A program made the translations under genes and the position numbers. A DNA stretch of 64,000 nucleotides from Climacium dendroides (lineage: Eukaryota; Streptophyta; Bryopsida; Hypnales; Climaciaceae), in assembly GCA_950106755.1 (NCBI GenBank), contig OX467088.1, forward strand, positions 9,718,001 to 9,782,000, written 5' to 3'. The stretch's first letter is position 1. Every line of letters starts with the position of its first letter. A model generated the notes under the pieces. The model had not been told where the DNA came from and made no database searches. It was given only the letters and a program-made list of their open reading frames with translations. Shown in pieces: positions 11,251 through 22,239 of this stretch.

Positions 11251-13419
11251 ATTCATAACCTGTACGTTTTGCACCTAGATCTACCTGCAGACAACTCGAA
11301 TTGAAACCAACCTTCGCAACACAAAAGAGGTGGAACGGGTTCAACTCAAAAGAGGTGGAACAACGAAACTCGAATCCTTAGCTGGACATCAAGGACAGCG
11401 AGATCGATGGGAAGAAGGGCAAACGATGAGAGACAGACGATTAACCTAAAACCATCTTCAGCTTACCCGCCCCCTTGACTGACACAGCGTCGGTGGCCTC
11501 GTGCTGGTCGCCAAAGCTGACCGGCCGATGCAAATGACCGGCTCATTTTATTTCTTTTTATAAGGGTTGTTATTATTTAAGGAAAATAGTATGCTTGTAT
11601 TGTACATATTAGCACTTTTGGCTCTTTGTTATTTTAAGGCTTCATATCATTGAGTGAAACATATTGCATGTGTTGATTCAAAAAAATGATAGTTGAACAT
11701 ATAAACTCTCTGAAACCAATAAAAAAAAAAAGGCCTAGATTTTGTTATATTATTGTTTAACACTAGAAGGATGGAGAGGATGTTTGGTTTTCAACTTGAG
11801 ATGGTCAACCAAGCTTTGTACATATTGAAAAATGGGTGATTTTCATCCATTTTGGGGGGGCAACTATATTAATGCTATATTAACATTAATGAGTTAAGTT
11901 CTAAACATTTTAATTGTTTTTAAAATTTTATATGAGGTAGTTTATTAAAAGTGGTACACTATTTAGTGTAGTTCAATACTTTGAACTTTTTCCCTTAACC
12001 CCTAATGACCTAAGTGACCATTTCTAGGTTGATGTACCTCTTTTTGAACTACTTGTTCTCAAATTTTGAGTTTTTTACAAATCAAAATTAATTCTAAAAA
12101 ATAGACTAGGTTGTGAATCCTATGGTCATAGTTTCATCAAATTTTGAGTTCAACTCGACCTTGTAGAATTTTTCAAAGTTAAATGATGCAATATAGTTTA
12201 GAATTTATTTTTTGGGGTTTTGAATTGGTTGTGGACTGAAAATTTAATCAACCAACCAATGTGATTCTTGCCCACCTCAAAAAAGGACAAATCCAAGGAA
12301 TTCAAGGAGAAGACAAGTGTCCCATTCTTTTTTTTCTTACAAACACTACTCTCATTACAATGACCGCCATCCATGGCAAGCTCTACCAAGAATTGAAAAA
12401 TGCTTAGAATGTTGTGAAATTTGTACATGTACATTCTAAACTCTCTTATCTTTCATTGAGCACAAAAGGGGATCATTTCAAAATATTCTTACAAAGATAT
12501 GCTCCTTCAAAGTTTGTTGCCTTGTATTTCCATTGACCGAAATAAAACTTCAAACTTAAATATCTCCTAAATAGTGTTGTCAAATAATTTGAAATTTGAA
12601 GTGCTCAATTGCAATGTGAAATTCAAGATCCTATCCATTCTATTCAATCTCAAGAAAAAATTGAGCCAAAAAAACGCTCAGATTCTTGACAATTTTGGCC
12701 CATTTTGAAAGTACAACCCCCTTGGGTCATTAGGGGTTAAGATTTGATATTGACATTGATTACAATTTCTTTTGACTTTTTAGCTAAACTAACAAAATGA
12801 AGTATGGTTTCTATTCTACTAGAAAATTTTGATTATTTCCTTAAAATAACCATTTTACATAACATTGTTAATAAGGCATATTGCTTCCCTTGTGTAGGAG
12901 GTATAATCCCTCCCTAGATGCATGGGAAGGATTTAGTTATAATGTAAAGAAAGCAATTGGCTAGTTCAAAGTCATTGTTGATCAAACTTTGTGAGGAACT
13001 GTCAAGTTTGAGTAAAGTCACGGACTCCGTCCTTTAGGGGTTAATAGGGTTTAGAATGTTTAGTATTCAAAGGAAAGAATACATCAACGTTACAAAATCA
13101 TTGGTCACAGGTCGACTGGGCGTAACATGCACCCAGCTAAAAATACCGAATGAAAACATCCCTCTTGGATTCCAATAGACTGCGGTGGCCAGTATTATCT
13201 CCCAACATTCTCTCATATTGAACAGTGAATATCTTACAAAGAGTTATTCTCAAAATGGTGCTCACTTCTAATTTCTACTTCTAAATTTCACAAAAAGACT
13301 AGTACATAAGAGGTGTTGTTATTGTTGTTGTCGTCGTCGTCTTCTCTCCTGGAATATGATGAGAGACTTCAGCGTGAAGTACAGAACGGAGATGCTTGCA
13401 TCCATGTGGGCACACACAT
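11251..13419. other. AT-rich spacer with transposon-like fragments
   Basis: There is no gene. An inverted pair, CTTAACCCCTAATGACC at about 11993 and GGGTCATTAGGGGTTAAG at about 12724, could mark the ends of a roughly 750-bp non-autonomous element. The interior is AT-rich and without a frame. A (GTT/GTC)n run lies at 13317-13342, just 3' of the SMP-domain gene. Confidence 0.4.
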
Positions 13420-15197
13420 CTACCCGCTACCAGAGTGACGAGAGTGACGAGAAGAGCCACCTTCAGGAGCCTCACTTCTCTTCTCCCGCAATCTCTCCAG
13501 AGCAATGCGACGCTTCTCCTCAAGCTTGGTGAACCCCTTCCTCCCAAAGGAGATCACCTTGGAACGGCGTGATGATGCACTTGAATCCGAGTCTTTTGAC
13601 AGATCTGCCTTGGGATGTTCCAGGTTGCCAACCTGCAACTATAACGGGACAAAGCTTGAGGGCCAGTGTTCGTATGGAAACTGAAAGCCTACACAAGGTC
13701 GCCAAACAAACTTACGTAGAAAAGTTTAACCCATTAAGAGCCCTAACAACCAATAGTGCATGCTTCATATCCATTCGAGTTAAATATAAATCACTTAAGA
13801 ATCTGCAAGGAAAGTAATAGAATAAACCAATAAAGAAGAAATCATACCCTGCATGTTTTTACCGATAGAAATATGTCTTCAAAGTTGGTAAAATCAACTC
13901 TTAGCTTATGAAGTGGACTCTCTATTCTTAGCTTCCGCACTTCAGGGTTACAGATCACTTTAAACTGGTCACAGAAGATTCCTCATTCTGCCACACATAC
14001 TAATTCATTGGTACCCCTATTCCATGGGTAGAGAGAAAGAACCTGTTGAGACGGATTCTGTGACTCGATTTGCGAAGCTGAGCCCTCTGAGAGTTGCAAG
14101 AGATCTCCATCCAAGGGTCTGGATGTTTCCACGTCAGATGCCCCTGCGTCAAATTCACTACTCGTATCCAACGGCTTGTTCCTGCTGTAGTCGTCGTCAT
14201 CAAGCAAAGGCGTCGTCAAGTCGGACTCATTATCCTCCCGTATTGACGGAGGTGCTGATGGTCGCGAAGGAAACGAATGCTCCAAGCTTGACTGTTCTGA
14301 GTTGGCAGCAAACCGTGAAGGATTCCTTGTAGTTCCAGAAGTTGAAAGACTGCTTTGAGAGAGTGGAGAAGAAGGCGGAGGCATCTGCATTACGGGGCCA
14401 TATGGAGAACCCGGTGTTTGGGGAGGTAAAGAGGCTGGTGAGCCATGACCGACGCTCTCAGACGGAGACTCTGAAATCTGAGGTTTACTCTGTCCATTAC
14501 GAGAAGAAAGTAATTGACCACTTTTGCCATTCTCCTCGGCGGTATTAGGTTGTACGCCCGGATTGGGTTTGGGGACTTGACGTTCACTTTCAGAGATTTG
14601 TAGAGCCGAGAACGCAACAGGAATTTCGCTTTGTTGTATCCAGTCATCTTTCTCAGCCATCATCCAATGGAGAAAGAGATCTTGGCTATATGGCGTAACG
14701 ATGGACTCCCGAATTTGTACCTGTATGGAGAAGCCATGAAACATCTAGTATAGAAATAATCACAAAAGTGCTCATGCCCAATCAATCATAATCATCAAAT
14801 TGAGAAAAGATTTCCCTCTCCACATCATGAAATATTTTGTGTTCAACAAGTTGGCCAGGTACTCTATATAAGTTTTCCGGTTTATACAAATCTCCAGTTT
14901 CAGAAGAATGAAAGCACGAGAGCAAACCAAGTCGACTTAGCTGTGAATAAACAAACAGTGAGACTCGAATAGTACCTTGATTTGATTGGCAACAAAGCTA
15001 CGTAAAGGCCCGCTGCTGAAACGGTGATCACCAATACCGGGCTCTGGTGCCAGATCAATGTTGGGCATTTCCTTGAAAGAAAACCATATTCGATCAGAAG
15101 GAGGTGCTCTCAAACCAACTCTAGAGAACTTTTCCAACCGTGTCTTGGAAATATAGCCGAATGGGTCATTCATGAATGTGAGGTGTTTATGAGACAC
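13420..15197 (-). CDS. 3' half of a TEX2-like SMP-LTD (DUF2404) lipid-transfer protein gene
   Basis: Four exons join with the frame kept. Exon A ends at 14976 (donor GTACTA). Exon B is 14720-14043 (226 codons). Exon C is 13964-13848 (39 codons). Exon D runs from 13632 to the TAG at 13420-13422. Exon A carries APPSDRIWFSFKEMPNIDL and GDHRFSSGPL; exon B opens with HWMMAEKDDW. These are hallmarks of the C-terminal half of the plant TEX2-type SMP domain. A Ser/Pro-rich linker and a basic tail (KLEEKRRIALERLREK) follow. Known: SMP domains transfer lipids at ER membrane contacts. There are no internal stops, unlike every transposon gene in the window. Odd: the N-terminal membrane anchor and first half of the SMP domain are not found upstream, where mitochondrial DNA begins near 15400. 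The copy is truncated, or its 5' exons lie past the insertions. The left limit of exon A is uncertain. Confidence 0.75.
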
Positions 15198-15409
15198 TAA
15201 CTCGAGCGTGTTCGGTCAGGTTATTGATCAACCAATAATATTATAGTGCTATCTCCTCCATGGCAGAATGGTAGCCTGCCTGTGGCAGAGTAGGAGGAGG
15301 TCCCAATTTGAATATGAAACAAAAACACTGGAAGCACAGCTGCCTTTTTGTCCGAACTACTACTATTAGTTGGAAATCTTATGTGTTTTCATGTAAGTAT
15401 GAGAGTACC

Positions 15410-15805
15410 TTGGTAGTACCGGTGAACTAGATAGGCATGATCCGGCTATCTGGGACGGAGGACTTGTAGTATCCGCCTACTCGAAAGAGAGCTGGCAACA
15501 ATAAAGTACTTGACTCGATCTCATTCGTTTAAGGGCAAAGCGAGAAGGAGTCTAAATCACTGTACAGAAATGATTTTCATTTATAGACTTTACTTGATTG
15601 ACACGGGAAATCTGACTTCATGTCTGAATAGAATTAAGCCTAAGCCTTTATAAAGGACTACGTACCCTATAGAGTAAAAAATCAGGTTGGTGAGCCGTGT
15701 GATAAGTAACTATCTTGCACGGTTCGGAGAGCACTTTATTATGTGAGATGAGTAAACGGCGACTAAGTTGTACGGCTCTATGAAGTAACTTTTGACTCTA
15801 CCATT
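15410..15805 (+). other. 3' part of a cox3 group II intron, with domain V
   Basis: A 34-nt domain V occupies 15692-15725. It begins GAGCCGT and ends CACGGTTC, the conserved group II pattern. The intron ends about 80 bases later, directly before a cox3 exon. By counting codons in the known cox3 protein, the junction falls near coding nucleotide 506. The 5' part of the intron is absent. Confidence 0.85.
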
Positions 15806-15807
15806 TT

Positions 15808-16093
15808 TCTAGCTCTAGTCTTCACCGGGTTTCAAGGAATGGAATATGTAGAAGCACCTTTCACGATTTCTGATGGTATCTATGGTCCTACCTTTTTCTT
15901 AGCCACAGGGTTTTATGGTTTTCATGTTATTATAGGTACTATTTTCCTAATAATATGCGCTATTCGTCAATATCTAGGGCATTTTACCCAAACGCATCAC
16001 TTTGACTTTGAAGCAGCTGCTTGAAATCGGCATTCTGTTGACGTGGTTTGGTTATTCCCATTCGTATCCATTTATTGGTGGGGAGGTAATTAA
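15808..16093 (+). pseudogene. cox3: Mitochondrial cox3 3' exon fragment
   Basis: The translation reads [20 protein letters not shown], then [20 protein letters not shown], and ends with VSIYWWGGN and TAA. This is the C-terminal third of cytochrome c oxidase subunit 3, including its last membrane helices. A TGA at 16021-16023 replaces the Trp expected after FEAAA, and the next codons (AAT CGG) differ from the usual Tyr-Trp. CGG would be a typical plant C-to-U editing site, but TGA cannot be repaired to Trp by editing. The copy is non-functional. Confidence 0.9.
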
Positions 16094-16990
16094 AAAAAGG
16101 AGAAAAAATCTGAAACAGTTTTTTTACCAACCTAATCATACTTTATTTAAAGATAGAACTTCATTTAGTCTGCTTTCTTTTCTAAGAATTGGGCTTGTAA
16201 TGATGGTGGTATTCATGATTAATTCTGGCAATTCTAATATGGATCTTAGTACTTTTTAGAAGGAAGGAATTCATATACGGGTGATGTCATGAGGCAACTA
16301 TTTTGATAGATTCAAAAGTTATCAATAACTTCATTATTATTCTAAGAAGAAGCTTGGGGTCTAGAAGGGGCATTATGATGTCAATCCAGAGGGCATAAAA
16401 GGCATCCCGACCTTGCCGTTGAAAAAAGAATATGTTTGCTATGCCCTATCCCGTAATATGCAACCTGCCTTTTTTTCCAATAGCAGTCGAATGGAGAAAA
16501 CCCTAGCTGCTTAAAAGCGACCGTTAGATTTGCATGAGAAAAGCGAAGAAGGTGGTTGACCAACGCCGTGCGGCACGCGCATGCTTGTCTTAGGCCGGTT
16601 TGCTTAGGGTGTTGACCAACGCAGCGCTATGGAGAAGCCTTGTGCTGATGGTATACCAGTACCATTTTTGTGGGAACCAAATAATAAATAGAGCTCTCCG
16701 GTCTTCTTCGTTCATTATGTGGGGGTGTGCGGCTTATGTGAGAACCCGCACGCCCCCCTCCCCCTCCCCTTTGTCTGTTTGGCCCTGATTGCTTTGTTCG
16801 TAAAACGTGGCATTATGTAAAGATTATGTAAAGTTTACATACATATTCAAATAGATGGGCTAGATGCACGAAACAATAAAACTACTTCATGAATTCTAGG
16901 AAATGCTGCTATGTATTTTGGAAAGATGCGTAGCACTTGGTTGGTTTTGCAAACAAAGAAAATAAATAAATATCTATTTTTTTCTTTGTT
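16094..16990 (+). other. Probable mitochondrial spacer and intron-derived sequence
   Basis: It follows cox3 without a break. The first 170 bases keep an open frame (LFKDRTSFSLLSFLRIGLVM) that might be the start of sdh4, which lies next to cox3 in some plant mitochondria, but I could not confirm this. Further on is GC-rich structured DNA (16560-16790). Confidence 0.4.
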
Positions 16991-17976
16991 TCACTAATCA
17001 GTAGAAAAATAGGCTATGCTCTGCGGCCTAGTTGATTTGACAAGGTTGTTGGCTAAAAAGCGGGTTCGAGAAATGAATGCATTCTTCTTGCCCAAGTGTT
17101 TTGTCAATGCCCAAGGGCAAAGCTCTCTTATTAGGATGAGGGCCAAAGGCGCCAATGCTTTTAGGCAAAGCAAAAAACCATATATAGAGAAGTAGGTCGA
17201 TCCCGTTATACCGCGTGCCGTGCAAGGTGCTTTCGTTGCTATAGGGCATATCCTGATGCCCAATTTCCAGTCCGCGTCAATGAAGTCAATCGCCCAGAGG
17301 TAGCGTTGCTGCAATGCGCGTGGAAAAGCATCTGGGAAACCAAGTCATGACCCATAAAAGGACGACTTGGAAGATACTGTTGGGATTGATGAGGCTAACA
17401 AATCCGAATGACGTAGCTGCTGAACGACAACATTTACCAAGCCAGCGGGGAACAACTTGGTCCTAGAATCGATTCTTTTGGTAGGTATAACGGGGCTGGA
17501 CATGGAAAACAAGGACAAAGCAGGGGCATTCTCAGTAAGGGAATAAGACTATGCGGACATCTTACCTCGACGAACAAGTAGAAAAAGTTGAAAATGCAAT
17601 TACGGGATCGACCTACTTTCTAACGAGAGGGTCGGCGGAGCCGCTATAGTAAGTCAATAGGGAAATCGACCGAGCCAGGTATTGAAGGGTGGCAGTCATG
17701 ATCCGAGGGTAGAGGGTCACTTCAGTGGCAGCGGTATGGCTGGCATGTGGCCGCGAATGCGGGGCAGGCGGCGACGCTTCAACTCTTTTGAGAAGACGGG
17801 TTGGTTCCAATAGACATAAGAATGTTGCTACGATCTCATTCAAGAAGTACCTCGTAAAGCACGTCAATCTAGATCTAGATTGTTGTTGATGTGCTTAAAA
17901 AAATCAGTGGCAGAGAGCTTTATGACGGGAAACTATCACGTAAGGTTCGGAAGGCGGGGAAATCTCCGACCCCTAT
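16991..17976 (+). other. 3' part of a nad1 group II intron, with domain V
   Basis: Domain V is at 17915-17948 (34 nt; begins GAGCTTTATGACGGGAAACT, ends AAGGTTC). The intron ends about 28 bases later, where a nad1 exon begins. The junction falls near nad1 coding nucleotide 287 by codon count. The upstream 900 bases are structured, GC-balanced and non-coding, as expected for intron domains I-IV. An intron-encoded maturase is not evident. Confidence 0.8.
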
Positions 17977-18048
17977 TTTTGATTATGGTATGGTATTGCC
18001 AAATTTAAATGTAGGTATACTTTATCTATTTGCTACATCTCAAAGTTC
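17977..18048 (+). pseudogene. nad1: Mitochondrial nad1 exon fragment
   Basis: Reads FDYGMVLPNLNVGILYLFAT, matching the conserved NADH dehydrogenase subunit 1 segment that follows the intron, then loses similarity. Only about 24 codons remain, so it is a truncated insertion fragment. Confidence 0.8.
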
Positions 18049-18069
18049 TGGTCCAACGAATTGTTAACA

Positions 18070-19500
18070 ATTACCATGTAGTTACTATTATTTCATGGGT
18101 GCGTACGTTAATTTGTAAGTTATTGCATCATTACAATGCACACGATTACTGCAAAGAAGTGGCACTATTTTTTCATCTGTATTAACTATGTGACATCTAT
18201 ACAATAATTGCAAGTGTGCTAATGACACAGATTATGCACAAAAAACTATTATCTTTGTCGTGTATTTTATCTACGTTGAAGTACACGAAAAATTCATGAC
18301 AATAACGTCATTGCTATTTGTACTGGAGTGACTCTTATTAAATGTTATCGCTGTTTGAAAAATATTGTCAATGTGTTGATCATCTTTCTAATTAGCAGTA
18401 ATTTTTTTCTTAATTAAATTTATTTTATTTTGTTTATTAACTAATTAGTATAATCTAATAAATTATAATTTACATCTGTATAATTGCACCAAATGTTGAA
18501 CTAAATCCATGACTAGACCAACAAGAAACTTGATGATGTAGTGATAGAAATGTACAACTGCACCAAATGTTTGAATTAAATCCATGACCAAGCTGACAAG
18601 AAACTTGACAACGTGATGATAGATTCACTCCAATGGCACTTGGTGAGATCGGAGAGTGGAGAGGTTCTTTTTATATTGAAATTCATTGTTTTTCATGACC
18701 ACTCAAAGCATATGGGATAACTTAAAGATGAGAGGCTTGGTTGACCACTCATTGTCAACTTGAAAATGCAGGAATTGTGTTAAAACTATAATTTCAGACC
18801 TCATTTAGGCATAGTAGAGTAATTTTTTTTGAAAAACTTTGAACTAAGAAAAGGTGGTAAATTAAGCCATGTTTCATCTCCAAAACTTAGTTTGACATTT
18901 CAAGTCTTCAATCAAAAGTTATGAACAAATTTCAGAGAAGCATTAGAAATTGTCAAAAAAAATTCCCTTCCAACGCCTCTCTGAAATTTGTCTATAACTT
19001 TTGATTAGAGACTTAAAATGTCAAACGGATTTATGGAGATGAAGTATGGCTCAATTTCACAACTTTTCTTAGTTCAAAGTTTTTCAAGAAAAATTCTTCT
19101 ACTATGCTTAAATGAGGTCTGAATTTTTACTTTGAATACAATTCCTGCTTTTTAATTGACTTAGTACTAAAATTGTAAAAGATAAAAAAATGCAATGTTA
19201 GTGCAATAACTATGCATGGACTTGATTTTGTGTGATTATTGCACTAACTTCATATGTCTTAAATAAGTACAAATGTTGCACGAAGTTAGTAGTCCATCAC
19301 TAAACCACTGAAATCATGCATATTTTGTCAAGTATAGTTATCGTGCAACTTTAACACTTCAAACTCAAATATGAATGATATGCCTAAACTGCACTCTAAT
19401 CATGAAAGGCAATTTCGTATTGTAACAATATTTCCAAATGAATGAATGTAACATGAAAACAATGTCCGACGATAATCATATGATTAATATTGACAAATCG
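18070..19500. other. AT-rich block splitting the mitochondrial island
   Basis: It looks nuclear in composition. It contains two tandem copies of a 78-bp unit (around 18486 and 18564, sharing GCACCAAATGTT and AAATCCATGAC) and the foldback at 18753-19163. No gene is seen. Confidence 0.6.
18753..19163. repeat. Foldback: about 200-bp imperfect inverted repeat
   Basis: The left arm (about 18753-18953) and right arm (about 18962-19163) are inverted complements with only a few bases between them. Matching landmarks include GCAGGAATTGT, CAGACCTCATTTA, CATAGTAGA, GAAAAACTTTGAACTAAGAAA, TTTGACATTT and CAAATTTCAGAGA. Arms differ at scattered positions. A transcript would fold into one long hairpin. It is either a foldback MITE or two head-to-head copies of one element. 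Confidence 0.9.
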
Positions 19501-19750
19501 TGACAGGGGAACTTTGTGATGTATATCTTCTCTTCTATAAGACCGTTTCCTGGAGGAGGAGTGTGCTGATCATCCACACTCAGACATCCATGCGAGGCCT
19601 TCCTGATTCGAGAACCTAAGCTAAGCCTTGGTTAGAGGGGGTGAGAGTCAATATTTCTAGAACGGAGCCGTATGACGCAAGCTGTTATCGCTCTGCCAAT
19701 AAATAATTTACATACGTTGTGTACTGCATTTTCAACAGTTTTCCGCGGAC

Positions 19751-20042
19751 TTCGTAGTTATGATGTTGAATATTAAAATAGCAGAAATTCATGAGAATGT
19801 ATTGCGTTATTTACTTGTAGGTGGTATTATTGGAATTATTTTTTTGTTGGAAATTTTCTTCATTGTAGATAATGATTATATTCCAATATTACCAACGAAA
19901 TTGAGTACAACCTATTTAACATATACAGTTTATGCTGAAAAGATACAAAGATGGACTAATTTGGATACATTAGGCAATTTACTTTATACCACCTATTTTG
20001 TTCTGTTTTTGTTCTATTTATGTTCCTTTTTTCTTAAATATT
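19751..20042 (+). pseudogene. nad6: Mitochondrial nad6 fragment
   Basis: From FVVMMLNIKIAEIHENVLRY through LEIFFIVDNDYIPILPTKLS to TLGNLLYTTYFVLFL this is the second half of NADH dehydrogenase subunit 6. The end is lost: after FVLFL the frame shifts into an unrelated tail and stops at 20042. The N-terminal half is absent. A group II domain-V-like string (GAGCCGTATGACGC) lies just upstream near 19665, but its second half does not match well. Confidence 0.85.
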
Positions 20043-20880
20043 GAATGGTAACTTTTTGGAAAAGAAGGAAAGCAAAGTATAATTAAATGGATTTGAAGAG
20101 CTAGAAAAAAGGCGGCGATGGCGCCTTCGGCCCTATGATTGGTGCCTTCAACCCTATGATTATTCTCGCCGAAGAGCACCTATGTAGTCCACTTCGGCGG
20201 TGCTTCGCCCTTGTTGAGTCTATTCATCAATTATTCCAAAACCCTAAACAAAGTGATGATCAGTTTTGCCACTACCATGGCTGTTATGAACAAATCGTGT
20301 TGGTAGTCAATGGAATAAAGGTTAGCTTTGCGAGTACCCATAGGGTGCACCAGAAAAAACTCTTTTTTGCTTGAAATAGTTTTTTTTTGCTCATAGTTCT
20401 CCGAACTGCTCAAGTGCGCAGTGTTAGTTTGCCGACTTAGGCTTCTTTCCTTCCGCTTTCCAACAGCACTTTCTTTCTTCGTTTACATGGTTCTCGAAGC
20501 AAAGGCTGGGGCAGGTACTACGAGCCCTCTGTCCCACGCATCTTTGTCTAGAAAAATGTATGGTTCACCGGTTCCACCGAATGCTCCTATCTTTTTACAT
20601 GATTGTATGAGTGTAGTTATGCTTCAGATGCTTTGCTATATTCATATTGAATCGTAATTTCTGTTTCTATCTCTAGTGTACTCGCCTTAGATCTTCAACA
20701 TACGAAGAAAGATGTTGTAGGAGGAGGCTGTACTTAGAAAATTGAAAGCCAGCAAAAAAAAATATTTTGCCTTACTTTATTATCTTGCCAAGGGAAGCTT
20801 ATTTTCCTTCTAGCCTAGCACGCCCAGGTGATCATTCCACTGGCATATCTCATTCATGATACTTTCCATTTGACTGACAC
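20043..20880 (+). other. Probable mitochondrial spacer
   Basis: Lies between the nad6 and large-rRNA fragments, in mitochondrial-looking GC-balanced sequence (for example 20108-20220 with repeated TTCGGC/GCCTTC words). No identifiable gene. Confidence 0.4.
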
Positions 20881-21005
20881 TCAAGGATGCGTTCTCATAA
20901 AAGGTGAAAGACCATCACTTTGATAGGCGAGAGGTATAAACACCGTGAAGTGTGAAACAAGGCTTACGGCTCTTGTTGAGCTTACTCGTACTAATTATTT
21001 ATTTC
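20881..21005 (+). rRNA. rrn26: 3' end of mitochondrial large-subunit (26S) rRNA, partial
   Basis: Matches the last helices of bacterial-type 23S rRNA: GAAAGACCATCACTTTGATAGG, then a variable stem with GTATAAAC, then GTTGAGCTTACTCGTACTAA near the 3' terminus. These follow the order known from E. coli 23S (GACGTTGATAGGC ... GTTGAGC ... GGTACTAA). Only the last 120 or so bases are present and a stretch before GAAAGACC is deleted, so it is a non-functional insertion fragment. Confidence 0.8.
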
Positions 21006-21037
21006 CCGGGAGCCCACAGCTCTACGGACTAGAATTA

Positions 21038-21335
21038 GATGGTCTGGTTGGAATTTGAACAATTGAAGTTGTTGAATTGTTGTGATCCTTGTGGAGTTTT
21101 GAGACTGGGAGGGACTCTTCATGGTCTTTAGAATTTGGATTTATGGGTTTAGCTAGAGTATAGTATTCACTATCCACCCAAATTGTTGATATGTTGTCTT
21201 TCTTGTATTGTTTGTTTGTAGCCTAAGGTTTGTCGTTAAATGATCTAGTTGGAATTTGAGCAATTGAAGTGGCTGTCTTGACTTTTGTGGAGTTTTGACA
21301 CTATGACTATGTGACTTTTTTTGGTTGAAGTTCTT
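21038..21335. repeat. Diverged tandem duplication, about 200-bp period
   Basis: TGGTCTGGTTGGAATTTGAACAATTGAAG at about 21039 recurs as TGATCTAGTTGGAATTTGAG at about 21240, and both continue with a GTGGAGTTTTGA segment. It is non-coding and directly follows the rRNA fragment. Confidence 0.6.
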
Positions 21336-21990
21336 AGAGTTTGTTTGTAAAATTGAGGTGTAGTGTGGTGAAGAAATTTTTAGCAAATGTGAGGTATTGT
21401 AGAAAGTGATTTTTTGAATTGAGTTCTTCAGAGGATTGAAACTAAATTAATAGACTGAGTCATCCTTTTGTCAATGTGTTTGATGTGCCTATGTGCATAT
21501 CTTTGGACCTCATGATGCAAAATCCAACTCTTGCATCTTTAGCAATGAATTTAATTTTTGATTCTTTTATGCTAAATATTGATGCATTTGCACAATAAGA
21601 TTTCCTTGTGTGATTGGACAATGCATTCCACATTCGGGGATGTTCAACTTCACAATTATTGTTTTTCAATATACAAATTTGTTATACCAAATTGAGTACA
21701 ACATGATTCTTCTTTTCTCAAAATAACTACCTCCTAGAATTTTGAAATGCAACTCTAAAATTGTCTTTATATTTGGGCCAACTATGACACTCCTTGTTAA
21801 TGGCTTTTAAAAATGAATGCCTATGCTTAAGTGGCAATTTGGGAAGTCTTGCATCATTAAAATGCCTAAACGTCTTGCTAAGCAAAGTTAGCATAAGTCA
21901 AATGTGAAATCTCCCTTACATTCTTGGAATCCTAGAAAATTTGAACAAGTAATTACAAGATCCACTCAATTTGAACTCGTCTTCCCATAT
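21336..21990. other. AT-rich spacer, no gene seen
   Basis: No coherent frame or repeat is visible. Confidence 0.4.
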
Positions 21991-22004
21991 CCTCTATCCC
22001 ACAA

Positions 22005-22168
22005 AATTCTACGTTGGAATGTAGTTTTCAATGTAACAATTTGCGTTGAAGTGCATTCCAACGCAGAATTTCAGCGTTAGAAACTAGGAACTCAACAAAA
22101 TCCATATGACAAGTTTTGTAGTTCCCAACACAGTTTAAACAACGTTGGAACGCAGTTTCCTTCTAGTG
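22005..22168. mobile_element. Orphan right end of a CACTA-type transposon
   Basis: It ends TTTCCTTCTAGTG at 22168, close to the right end of the complete CACTA element at 49957 (TTTTTCTTCTAGTG). The preceding 150 bases repeat words related to CGTTGGAA and AACGCAG in both orientations, as CACTA subterminal regions do. No matching left end was found, so it is truncated or its partner is too diverged. Confidence 0.5.
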
Positions 22169-22239
22169 ATGATGTCCATTTCAATTTTATACCAAAATAA
22201 AACCTTGGTTCCCTATTTTGCATAGTTGGCAGGGTTGCA

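Larger units (their letters stand above)
15400..21010 (+). other. Nuclear mitochondrial DNA island (composite)
   Basis: Fragments of four mitochondrial loci lie in one orientation: the end of a cox3 intron plus cox3 exon, the end of a nad1 intron plus nad1 exon, nad6, and the 3' end of the large-subunit rRNA. The cox3, nad1 and nad6 frames are truncated or interrupted. An AT-rich, non-mitochondrial-looking stretch (about 18070-19500) splits the island. The flanks are nuclear (an SMP-domain gene to the left, transposons to the right), so this is a nuclear insertion rather than mitochondrial genome. Confidence 0.85.

Noticed and set aside
16094..16259. Intact sdh4 downstream of cox3
   Set aside because: Only a short hydrophobic frame is present. 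The conserved C-terminal helices expected of sdh4 are not visible.
15400..21010. tRNA genes in the mitochondrial island
   Set aside because: I looked for T-arm (GGTTCGAATCC-type) and matching acceptor stems and found none that fold convincingly; a tRNAscan run would confirm.
11761..22168. CACTAGAAGG at 11761 as the left partner of the CACTA end at 22168
   Set aside because: The flanking 3-mers differ (TAA versus ATG), no subterminal repeats follow 11761, and the span would include the SMP gene and mitochondrial island.
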